Below are positions 1 through 5,436 of a DNA stretch of 5,763 nucleotides, one piece after another. The DNA is from Deltaproteobacteria bacterium (GTDB lineage: Bacteria; Desulfobacterota; Desulfarculia; Adiutricales; Adiutricaceae). The DNA lies in contig JAIRNQ010000224.1 in NCBI GenBank assembly GCA_031257955.1, positions 1-5,763 on the forward strand, read 5' to 3'. The notes under the pieces were generated by a model that did no database searches, was not told the origin of the DNA, and worked only from the letters and a program-made list of their open reading frames with translations. The position numbers and the translations under genes are program-made. Positions within the stretch are counted from its first letter, which is position 1, and every line of letters begins with the position of its first letter.

Positions 1-2
1 CC

Positions 3-110
3 TTGGCGGGCGGGCTAGGTACAGCCGCGGGTTACGCGGAACTCGGCGCACGGCAAGAGATACAGTGGCCAATAGGGAGAGTTAGCGGTATGAGTGATTT
101 CTGGCCGTGA
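3..110 (+). CDS. C-terminal end of an unidentified upstream gene (partial)
   Basis: A frame open from the left edge of the window ends at TGA (108-110) after 35 codons. It reads through glycine- and alanine-rich residues (LAGGLGTAAGYAELGARQ) and ends in GMSDFWP. It is the only plus-strand frame open from the edge to about position 110; the other two hit stops at 16 and around 86. Its codons fit the GC-rich style of the next two genes. I do not recognise the family. The coding call rests only on the open frame and its composition, so it could be chance. A hairpin about 20 bases downstream of the stop would suit the end of a transcript. Confidence 0.42.
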   Translation: MAGGLGTAAGYAELGARQEIQWPIGRVSGMSDFWP

Positions 111-128
111 ACGGTTACAAATCCGGGG

Positions 129-154
129 GACGATAAATTGTTCTATTTATCGTC
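129..154 (+). terminator. Hairpin with perfect 10-bp stem, possible terminator of the upstream gene
   Basis: GACGATAAAT (129-138) pairs perfectly with ATTTATCGTC (145-154) across the six-base loop TGTTCT. Two G-U pairs with the flanking GG and TT could lengthen it. It lies 18 bases after the TGA at 108-110, the right place for a transcript end. The stem is AT-rich and no real T-run follows (TTAATCC), so a textbook intrinsic terminator is not shown. It could instead be a protein-binding dyad. Confidence 0.35.
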
Positions 155-475
155 TTAATCCGTCCAGTTGTGGTCTATTTTGGTGTTATGTCGATATGGC
201 TAGCTTTATTTTGTCCGATGACGCACTTCGTCAGAGTTCAAATCCTTTAGTTTATTCTTTTTATATTCCCAGACACTGAGTTAGTTTCCATAGAGGAATA
301 ATCGCCGTTACACCATTGGCCGCGGCTAGGTAACGGCCCTGAGACGACTTTGCCATTCGGGCCCGGGCCGGCCCCCAAGGCCGCGCCTTGGCTAGGGACC
401 GGCGGCGGTTCGCCCTTTCCCGGGCGCCCGGGTTCGGCAACGTCGCCAACCATTATACATTTTTCCAAGGCTAAC
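155..475 (+). other. Leader region upstream of the YhaM-type gene, no gene seen
   Basis: I see no convincing gene here. The first part (155-300) is AT-rich and could hold a promoter: TTCAAA at 237-242 and TATATT at 262-267 are the best boxes, but the 19-base spacing is long. The second part is very GC-rich with repeated pairing potential. GCCGTTAC (304-311) pairs with GTAACGGC (330-337), and CCAAGGC (375-381) pairs with GCCTTGG (385-391) over a three-base loop. The exonuclease frame stays open through 350-475, but those 42 codons are low-complexity Gly/Pro/Ala and look untranslated. A structured 5' leader is possible; no known riboswitch was recognised. Confidence 0.4.
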
Positions 476-2512
476 ATGACCAAAGAGAATTTCGTCAGTT
501 ATATCAAGACCCTTCCCGTAGGGAGTCCCGTTTCCGAGACCTTTATGGTAGCCGATGTTTTTAAGGGCGTAACCAAACGAGGTTCCGACTATCTCTCGCT
601 CACGCTAGCCGACAAGACCGGCTCGCTAAAGGCCAAGTTTTGGGACGTCACCCCGGAGACGGCGGCCTTGGCCGCCCAGGGGGCCGTGCTGACCTTTATG
701 GGCACCATGGATTCCTTCGAGCAAAAGCCGCAGCTGATCGCCTCCCAGGTTTGGGTGCCCCCCTCCTTCGACATGGCCGATTTCGTCAAGACCTCGGAAC
801 GGTCCCCGGAGGCCATGAAAGACGAGCTCATGGCCCTAGTGGGCACCATAGGCGATGCTGAAATGAGGGCTTTCGTCACGGCCGTCCTCAACAGGCAAGA
901 AATTGCCGAGTTTTTTAGCGTGCCGGCGGCCAAAGCTATACACCACGCCTACGCCGGGGGGCTTTTGGAGCATAGCCTTTCGGTGGCCAAGCTGGCCGAT
1001 GTGGTCTCGGGCCTTTACGGGAAGGAACTCAACCGGGATCTGCTTTTGGCCGGGGCCATCCTCCACGACTTGGGGAAATGCTGGGAATTGACGCCCGCCC
1101 CGGCCACCGATTACACCATTAAAGGTCGCCTGATGGGACATTTGACCATGGGGGCTTTGTTTTTGGAGTTGGTGGCCGATACTTTTGCCGACTTTCCCGA
1201 TCATAAATTATTGCTGTTGGAACACATGATTCTGGCCCATCACGGCCAGCGCGAAAAAGGCTCCCCGGTGACCCCCATGATCCTGGAAGCCTTGGTCCTC
1301 CATTATCTTGACGAACTCGACGCCCGGGTCAACCAACTGAGCCTCTTCATCGGCGAGGAGACCTCGGGAGAAGGGCTAGAATTGACGACCTTCAATAAAG
1401 TCGCCTCGTCGTTTTTCGTCTCCACGCCCAGATGGGCGCCTTCGGGCGATAGTCCGCCGTCCCAGTCCTCCCAGGCCTTCCCGGAAATCCCCGCCGGGCC
1501 GGGTGCCCCTCCCGCCGGCGAACCGACCCCGGGCCCCGGTCAGGAAAGGCGTCACAAGCCTGCCAAAGCAAAGAAGTCCGAACCCTTTGACTGGTCCAAC
1601 ATAACCCTCCCCAAGAAAAACCGCCCCAAGCGCCCGGCTAAAACCCCCGGCCCCGACCTGCCCGAGCCCCCCGACTTGCCCGCCGATCCCGGCCTTGCCG
1701 CCGAACCGGCCGACGGGTTCTACCCGACCCCGCCCGCGGCGCCCGACTTGCCCGCCGATCCCGGCCTTGCCGCCGAACCGACCGACGGGTTCTACCCGAC
1801 CCCGCCCGCGGCGCCAGTGCCCTTGACGCCCGGGCCAGACCCGGCCCCGATGCCGGGCTTTGGCCAGTCGTTTGGCCAATCCTTCCTGGCGGACTCGGAT
1901 GGGGCGATTATTGAGCCCACATCCGAACCCCTGCCCCTTTTGGGCCCAAAACCGCTTTCCCTACCGTTTTCCGAACCGCTTTCCGAACCGGTAGCCGCGC
2001 CGGTTAACGAATCCATTTTGGTGCCTTACCCTGGGCCCGTTCCCGAACCCGCGCCGGTACCGGGCCAAGCCCCCAATGCTTGGCCCGGGGCCAGCCTTGG
2101 CGATCTTACCGACCAACCGGGGGACTTGGTCGAGCCGGCCCCGGACGGGAAACCGCTTCCGGAGTTAGTCCCCCTCGATAGCTCCCACATGTCGTTTGGC
2201 AAAAGTCTTTTCCCTGGGAGTGGGCCAAAGGAATACAAGACCGAACCCGAGTTCACCTTGACGGATACCCCGCCGACCAAAGCCCCACTGGCCGCGGCGA
2301 CTCCCGCCGAAGCCCCACTGGCCCCGGTGCCCTTGACGGACTCCCCACCGGTCGCCTCCACTCTGGCCGGCGACTCGCCGCCGGCCGAAGCCCTTTCCAA
2401 AGCCAAGGCTGGCAGCCGACCGCGCGAAAAAACCAGCCAAGCCAGGGAAGCCGGTCGGGAGGGTGAGCCCAAAAGCGAGCCTAAAGTAGAGCCTAAGAGT
2501 AGGTTATTCTAA
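476..2512 (+). CDS. YhaM-family 3'-5' exoribonuclease (OB fold + HD domain) with long proline-rich C-terminal extension
   Basis: This 678-residue protein has the two-part build of YhaM, a metal-dependent enzyme that degrades RNA or DNA from the 3' end in the cytoplasm. Residues about 10-95 form the OB-fold nucleic-acid-binding part (SDYLSLTLADKTGSLKAKFWD). Residues about 150-300 form the HD phosphohydrolase part, with H166 (GGLLEHS), the H197-D198 pair (AILHDLGK), H222, H250 and H255-H256 (LAHHG) as likely metal ligands. The family is usually near 310-320 residues, so everything after about residue 320 is extra: proline-, alanine- and glutamate-rich, probably disordered, with lysine/arginine-rich patches at about 356-389 and at the extreme C-terminus, and a duplicated 24-residue unit. 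ATG at 476 is preferred over an upstream TTG (350) because AAGG (467-470) lies five bases before it and the family-like sequence begins there. The stop overlaps the holB start by one base. The YhaM core is secure; the role of the tail is unknown. Confidence 0.88.
   Translation: MTKENFVSYIKTLPVGSPVSETFMVADVFKGVTKRGSDYLSLTLADKTGSLKAKFWDVTPETAALAAQGAVLTFMGTMDSFEQKPQLIASQVWVPPSFDMADFVKTSERSPEAMKDELMALVGTIGDAEMRAFVTAVLNRQEIAEFFSVPAAKAIHHAYAGGLLEHSLSVAKLADVVSGLYGKELNRDLLLAGAILHDLGKCWELTPAPATDYTIKGRLMGHLTMGALFLELVADTFADFPDHKLLLLEHMILAHHGQREKGSPVTPMILEALVLHYLDELDARVNQLSLFIGEETSGEGLELTTFNKVASSFFVSTPRWAPSGDSPPSQSSQAFPEIPAGPGAPPAGEPTPGPGQERRHKPAKAKKSEPFDWSNITLPKKNRPKRPAKTPGPDLPEPPDLPADPGLAAEPADGFYPTPPAAPDLPADPGLAAEPTDGFYPTPPAAPVPLTPGPDPAPMPGFGQSFGQSFLADSDGAIIEPTSEPLPLLGPKPLSLPFSEPLSEPVAAPVNESILVPYPGPVPEPAPVPGQAPNAWPGASLGDLTDQPGDLVEPAPDGKPLPELVPLDSSHMSFGKSLFPGSGPKEYKTEPEFTLTDTPPTKAPLAAATPAEAPLAPVPLTDSPPVASTLAGDSPPAEALSKAKAGSRPREKTSQAREAGREGEPKSEPKVEPKSRLF
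1670..1813 (+). repeat. In-frame 72-bp tandem duplication within the proline-rich tail
   Basis: Two adjacent 72-bp copies (1670-1741 and 1742-1813) differ at a single base, a G/A change that turns Ala into Thr. Seventy-two bases is 24 codons, so the frame is kept. The encoded unit starts PDLPADPGLAAEP and ends DGFYPTPPAA, residues 399-422 and 423-446. The near identity points to a recent duplication, and copy number may vary between strains. Confidence 0.95.
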
Positions 2513-3540
2513 TGCCTTGGGGATTGGTGGGCCAGGAACGGCCACTAAAGATCCTGGCCAACATGATTGGTAACGGTCGTCTGCCCCATGGCCTCTTGCT
2601 AACCGGGGCCACCGGGACCGGAAAATATACCCTGGCTCTCTCCCTGGCCCAGGCCCTGAACTGCGAAAACCCCGAGCCGGATCGCTCGCCTTGCCGCCAA
2701 TGCGTTAGCTGCAAAAAAATCGCCGGCGACGTACACCCCGACGTCTCGGTCCTAAACCCCAAAGGGAAGCTTCACATCATTCGCATAGAAGACGTCAGGG
2801 AACTGAGGGACGCATTGAATTTTAGGCCTTATGAGGCTAAGTACAAGGTGGCCATAATCAGGAGCGCCGAACGTTTCCGGGAAGACGCGGGCGGGGCCTT
2901 GCTTAAGACTTTGGAGGAGCCCACCCCCGACACGGTCCTTATCTTGACGGCCATCTCCCCTGGCGGCGTCATGGAAACCTTGGTCTCCCGCTGCGTAAAG
3001 GTTAAAGTCTCGCCCCTTTCCCGGGACCGGATCTTCGCCGCCTTAAGCGCCAAAGGCCTAGACCTTAAGCTATCACATATCCTGGCCGGCCTTTCCGGCG
3101 GGGCCCTCGGGCTGGCCCTGGGCCTCGATTCTGCCCTGACCTTATCGGTTTGGGACAGCGTCGATCGGCTCTTCGGGATCGCCGAAGGCCCCAAATACCT
3201 AAAGGCGGCCATCGAATGGACGGCCACCTTCGCCGGGGAGGTGGAAAAGCTCGAGAAAGAGGACGAAACGGGGGGCAAGTCCCGATTCATGGCCCTGGTC
3301 ATGGACTCCATACGGCTTTGGTGGCGCGACGTGGCCGTGCTGGCGGCCACCGGAAAGAACGAGGCTTTGTTGGGGCCCCCGCCTTCAATGGCCCAGAAAA
3401 AATGGGCCAAAACAATCACCGCCCGCACAGTGGTTGGCTTGGAAAGCGCCATGGCCAAGCTGGCGGACGGTCTCAACCGATCCATGGGCTTGACGTTGAT
3501 GTTTGAGAACTACTGGCTAGACGTGCTACAATATTTCTGA
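2512..3540 (+). CDS. holB: DNA polymerase III subunit delta' (clamp loader)
   Basis: This 342-residue protein matches the delta' subunit, the stator of the clamp-loader complex that places the sliding clamp on primed DNA during replication. It opens with LVGQERPLKIL and the HGLLLTG lead into a full Walker A motif, GATGTGKYT (residues 32-40). A zinc module follows, with cysteines 51, 61, 64 and 67. The Walker B position reads VAIIRSAE without the usual acidic pair, as expected for a subunit that does not itself hydrolyse ATP. The downstream ALLKTLEEP segment (129-137) and the SRC motif (159-161), which reaches into a neighbouring ATP site, are both present. The length is normal for the family. 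The ATG overlaps the stop of the YhaM-type gene in TAATG, and no separate strong ribosome binding site is evident, so translation is probably coupled. No obvious partner gene follows; the DNA turns into an AT-rich accessory region. Confidence 0.95.
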   Translation: MPWGLVGQERPLKILANMIGNGRLPHGLLLTGATGTGKYTLALSLAQALNCENPEPDRSPCRQCVSCKKIAGDVHPDVSVLNPKGKLHIIRIEDVRELRDALNFRPYEAKYKVAIIRSAERFREDAGGALLKTLEEPTPDTVLILTAISPGGVMETLVSRCVKVKVSPLSRDRIFAALSAKGLDLKLSHILAGLSGGALGLALGLDSALTLSVWDSVDRLFGIAEGPKYLKAAIEWTATFAGEVEKLEKEDETGGKSRFMALVMDSIRLWWRDVAVLAATGKNEALLGPPPSMAQKKWAKTITARTVVGLESAMAKLADGLNRSMGLTLMFENYWLDVLQYF

Positions 3541-3756
3541 TTATTCAAGGCCAAGCCACCACTTCACCACTTTGGCCGCTTTCCGCCCCTTGGGGAAGCC
3601 TTTGAACCCGGCCAGGCCCGTTTTTCTCCGCGAGCCTGTTTAGACTTGTAAATCGTTGATCCCCTTCTAGTCATAACTAATAGAATTTATGGGCAAAAAT
3701 CAGAACGTGTCCAGTAAAACAGAACAGACCTTTCGGCAGCCCGTCCACCCAAAAGT
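3541..3756. other. Gap between holB and the mobile-element remnant, no gene seen
   Basis: This short gap passes from GC-rich to AT-rich sequence. I see no convincing gene, no tRNA and no clear intrinsic terminator for the exonuclease-holB operon. GGCCAA and TTGGCC near 3552-3575 could pair weakly, and CCCGTTTTTCT near 3618 offers a short T-run without a good stem before it. A 31-codon minus-strand frame ending at 3687 is too short and unrecognised to call. Confidence 0.5.
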
Positions 3757-3781
3757 GTTGAGCCCATGATAAATGACGTGT

Positions 3782-3802
3782 GTTAACCCAAGTTAAAGCG
3801 TC
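3782..3802 (-). repeat. Left-end inverted copy of the element's 23-bp repeat
   Basis: TTAACCCAAGTTAAA followed closely by CGTC is the reverse complement of the right-array copy at 4778-4798, with two differences in 21 bases. It shows that the repeat family occurs on both sides of the transposase fragment in opposite orientation. A weaker neighbour (3757-3777, ending ATAAATGAC) may be a second copy; a similar ATAAATGAC lies at 4014-4022. Confidence 0.65.
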
Positions 3803-3840
3803 GGTTACCAGAGATCAAAGCCACCCGTTGAGATCCCCCT

Positions 3841-3876
3841 CCAAGCCCACTGGGGGGTACCCCCCAGTGGGCTTGG
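3841..3876. repeat. Perfect 36-bp GC-rich palindrome
   Basis: CCAAGCCCACTGGGGGGT (3841-3858) is followed at once by its exact reverse complement (3859-3876), with no spacer and no mismatch. The centre is GGTACC. It is far more GC-rich than the sequence to its right. It could form an 18-bp stem in RNA or a cruciform in DNA. It lies about 300 bases after the holB stop and no T-run follows, so a normal intrinsic terminator is unlikely. It sits just inside the left end of the mobile-element remnant. Its function is not known. Confidence 0.95.
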
Positions 3877-4081
3877 CACGGAAATTGTTATGACTTTATT
3901 TTTGCTTTGGTTTCATGTGTAATATATATGAATATACAAATTCATATATTATTGCTATTGGCTAATAAAATTAAAATATATCTGAGCCGATATAAGCTAC
4001 TGAGACAACTGCCATAAATGACACGAGTATTGCATAAAGGTTGTTTGTTCTCTTTGGCTGCGTTTTATCCTGTTTTTCCTC
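3877..4081. other. AT-rich spacer with a weak hairpin, no gene seen
   Basis: This stretch between the palindrome and the transposase stop codon shows no coding frame. ATATATGAA (3924-3932) can pair with TTCATATAT (3941-3949) around an eight-base loop, but AT-rich hairpins of this size arise easily by chance. Two segments (3960-3982 and 4002-4022) look like decayed inverted copies of the element repeat. Confidence 0.4.
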
Positions 4082-4465
4082 TTAGTGAGGCTTAATCATA
4101 TAATTATGGTGTTTACAGACATATCTGAACTTGATGTTTCCGTTAAGTCTCTTCTCGACCGTGATCCATTTCCTCCTCAGGTTAGTGTCGTTTTTGTCGA
4201 CCAAGAGCTGGTAGTGGACGTTATCGAAACGGACCACGTTGTCGTTGGAAGCCTTTCTGATGACCTTGACGCTGAAGATTGCGTCCAGGTCAAAACCCTT
4301 GCCAGGGCTGTGGAGGTTCCAGGCATGGACTGGCTCAACCATGAACCGCTCGATATGCTTGGGCAGGAACGTCTCCAGATAGGCGTTGGCTTCCTCCAGC
4401 GAGCGGACGTTGTCCCAGCGCATGAGCTTTAAGAGTCTATCTTGAAGGGTCCGGAATTCCCTTTA
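4082..4465 (-). pseudogene. ISNCY-family transposase, C-terminal fragment
   Basis: The minus-strand frame opens after a TAA at 4463-4465. From about 4456 it reads FRTLQDRLLKLMRW, then SLEEANAYLETFLPKHIERF, then a FDLDAIFSVK segment and SNDNVVRFDNVHYQLL. This is the typical order at the end of ISNCY-type DDE transposases: the last helix of the integrase core (the TLQDRLV region), the EEANAFLEEYLP helix, and the beta-rich C-terminal domain containing DLD and NDNT-like motifs. The frame ends in a normal stop (4082-4084), so the C-terminus is complete. The helix-turn-helix N-terminus and nearly all the catalytic core are absent. Homology stops within a base or two of the first 23-bp repeat, marking a sharp deletion joint. 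ATG at 4423 could start a 113-residue product, but it would lack catalytic residues. Family identity is recognised from motifs only. Confidence 0.8.
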
Positions 4466-4825
4466 ATATTGGACTTAACTGCCGCACGACATTTTAATAT
4501 TGGATTTAACCCACAAAAATGGGGTGACTTTTTAACATTGGTCTTAACTTAGTTTGCCGACACTTTAATATTGTTCATAAATAAGGCTAAATATGACATT
4601 TTAAATTTGGTCTAAAGTATGCGATATTTTAACTTTGCGTTTAAGGTTTGGTTTTTAGTATTTTTTTGGTTAGATAAAAACGATATTTTAACTTTTTTTT
4701 AACCAAAAAACATGACGTTTTAAAATTGGTGTAAATTGTTTTTTTACTTTATTTAATCAATTCTTCTGATTAGACACGACGTTTTAACTTGGGTTAAGAG
4801 CTGACATTTTAACATCGTCACAACA
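4457..4825 (+). repeat. Array of at least ten degenerate 23-bp direct repeats
   Basis: Copies start at about 4457, 4488, 4526, 4559, 4595, 4623, 4682, 4714, 4778 and 4803. Most begin GAC or GAT, all ten contain TTTAA, most continue with T-rich or ATTGG sequence, and most end in TTAAC or TTAAG. Most starts are 25-38 bases apart. The two gaps of about 60 bases (4623-4682 and 4714-4778) contain decayed look-alikes near 4650 and 4738. Units differ from each other at several positions and spacing is irregular, unlike CRISPR. The array ends where a truncated gene begins and starts where the transposase fragment ends, which fits transposase binding sites at one end of the element. Confidence 0.88.
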
Positions 4826-4922
4826 TATGAAACAATCCACTTAAATACCTAGAAGCTTCTTTACGGCTAAATACTGGCGGCAATATTTTGCTTAATGAAT
4901 CAAAAAAATCGCATTTGATCAT
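4818..4922 (-). pseudogene. N-terminal stub of an AlpA/excisionase-like helix-turn-helix protein, cut by the mobile element
   Basis: An ATG at 4922 (minus strand) follows a strong ribosome binding site, AAAGGAG (4935-4929), with a six-base spacer. The frame encodes 34 residues, including ILPPVFSRKEASRYLSGLF, and ends at TGA (4818-4820). The FSRKEASRYLSGL segment resembles the start of the winged-helix region in small AlpA/MerR-like DNA-binding proteins of deltaproteobacteria, which normally continue with a second helix and a strand pair for some 40-60 more residues. Resemblance stops at the outermost repeat (4803-4825), so I infer the element inserted here and removed the rest. A complete short peptide is the alternative. 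The missing half was not convincingly found beyond the other end of the element. Confidence 0.5.
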
Positions 4923-4946
4923 ATTTATCTCCTTTGTAAGTGATCA

Positions 4947-4974
4947 TTTATATAATAGTCAGTTGTTGTAACAA
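4947..4974 (-). promoter_or_regulatory. Candidate sigma-70-type promoter for the truncated helix-turn-helix gene
   Basis: On the minus strand TTGTTA (4974-4969) is followed after 16 bases by TATAAA (4952-4947), about 25 bases before the start codon at 4922. Two TGATCA palindromes (4916-4921 and 4941-4946) flank the ribosome binding site and could be operator half-sites. AT-rich DNA gives such boxes by chance, so this is tentative. Confidence 0.33.
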
Positions 4975-5090
4975 ATAATAATTTTCAGGCAATTTGTGTT
5001 CTAAACTCAATGATACTTATATAATTTTTTAACTATGATGAATTGTAACAGATCATATTTTTATGTCATTTCAATTTCTTCATCCAGTAG
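4975..5090. other. AT-rich stretch without a gene
   Basis: I see no coding frame. TTGTAACA occurs at 4967-4974 and again at 5043-5050, each followed by an AT-rich tail, and GATCAT recurs at 5051-5056. These may be binding sites or chance repeats. Confidence 0.35.
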
Positions 5091-5309
5091 TTATATAATG
5101 ACAGTATAACCTAACTCAGAGGACGAATAGTCCTTTGGGTTAGAACTCTTTTTGTGTTTTATTAACTTTCGCAAAATCCGTTTCTCACCTTGCAATAGAT
5201 CGTAACATGATTTGATTTCTGCAACGCTTTCAGGTACAATAAACCTAACATTTTTGAAAGCCATGTTACCGAACCAAGGCCAATATCTCAGATAGACATA
5301 ACAAGCCAT
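5091..5309 (-). CDS. Small hypothetical protein, uncertain
   Basis: A 72-codon minus-strand frame starts at ATG 5309, directly after an in-frame TGA, and ends at TAA (5091-5093). The product opens with an aromatic stretch (YLRYWPWFGNM) and continues to a lysine-rich segment (LRKLIKHKKSS) near residues 45-55. I do not recognise a family and see no signal peptide or clear membrane helix. No Shine-Dalgarno sequence lies before the ATG, and a strong hairpin crosses its 3' end, both of which argue against a gene. It may be a decayed fragment or a chance frame. Confidence 0.28.
   Translation of the reverse strand: MACYVYLRYWPWFGNMAFKNVRFIVPESVAEIKSCYDLLQGEKRILRKLIKHKKSSNPKDYSSSELGYTVII
5111..5153 (+). 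terminator. Terminator-like hairpin on the plus strand
   Basis: Bases 5111-5124 pair with 5130-5143 around the loop GAATA, giving 14 continuous pairs of which two are G-U when read as plus-strand RNA. Read from the minus strand those two become A-C mismatches, so the structure favours plus-strand RNA. Five T residues (5149-5153) follow after a five-base gap. A TATAAT at 5094-5099 lies just upstream. No plus-strand gene precedes it, so its job is unclear. It overlaps the uncertain minus-strand frame. Confidence 0.33.
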
Positions 5310-5352
5310 TCAGGATAATAATAGATAACATTTCTGTTAATGTCAGTAAAAT

Positions 5353-5384
5353 TATAATAATTAGTTTATATAAGGTTTTATAAT
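5353..5384 (+). promoter_or_regulatory. Candidate -10 boxes upstream of the HEPN gene
   Basis: Two exact TATAAT hexamers (5353-5358 and 5379-5384) lie 50-85 bases before the HEPN start codon. Neither has a good -35 box at normal spacing, and in sequence this AT-rich the hexamer is expected now and then by chance. The location suits a promoter for the downstream gene. Confidence 0.25.
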
Positions 5385-5436
5385 GATTCTTAAGATTCTA
5401 TTTTGTGTATTTCTTAATGTTAAAGGAATAGCATAA

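Larger units (their letters stand above)
3757..4825 (-). mobile_element. Internally deleted ISNCY-type insertion sequence with multi-site repeat ends
   Basis: The extent is inferred from repeats in opposite orientation on either side of a transposase C-terminal fragment. On the right, at least ten copies of a 23-bp degenerate repeat lie in the same direction between 4457 and 4825. On the left, a copy at 3782-3802 is inverted and matches the complement of the right-hand copy at 4778-4798 at 19 of 21 positions; weaker inverted copies may lie at about 3757-3777, 3960-3982 and 4002-4022. All copies point the same way relative to the element interior, as transposase binding sites at two ends should. 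The transposase lacks its N-terminal and catalytic parts, so the element can move only if a full-length copy elsewhere acts on it. Exact outer ends and target duplications could not be found by eye. Confidence 0.6.

Noticed and set aside
350..475. A 42-codon extension of the exonuclease frame from a TTG start
   Set aside because: It is low-complexity Gly/Pro/Ala sequence with strong base-pairing potential. The family-like protein and a Shine-Dalgarno-like AAGG both point to ATG 476.
1376..1879. A 167-codon minus-strand frame rich in Gly and Arg
   Set aside because: It is the complement of the proline-rich coding region; GC-rich DNA gives long open shadow frames, and its repeats only mirror the 72-bp duplication.
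2829..3485. A 218-codon minus-strand frame inside holB
   Set aside because: holB motifs cover the same bases on the plus strand; the antisense frame has no recognisable domain.
3703..3730. TGTCCAGTAAAACAG-like sequence, considered as an end of an IS3- or IS481-type element
   Set aside because: No inverted partner or transposase of those families is present in the window.
3687..3785. A short minus-strand frame ending VLFYWTRSDFCP, considered as the lost C-terminus of the truncated helix-turn-helix gene
   Set aside because: About 31 codons with only vague similarity to the ends of AlpA-like proteins, and it runs through the presumed left end of the element; likely chance.
4085..4432. A 115-codon plus-strand frame opposite the transposase fragment
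   Set aside because: The minus strand clearly matches transposase motifs, so this frame is a shadow.
4457..4825. CRISPR array
   Set aside because: Units are degenerate, spacers are only a few to about 40 bases and are AT-rich like the repeats, and there are no cas genes. A transposon end fits better.
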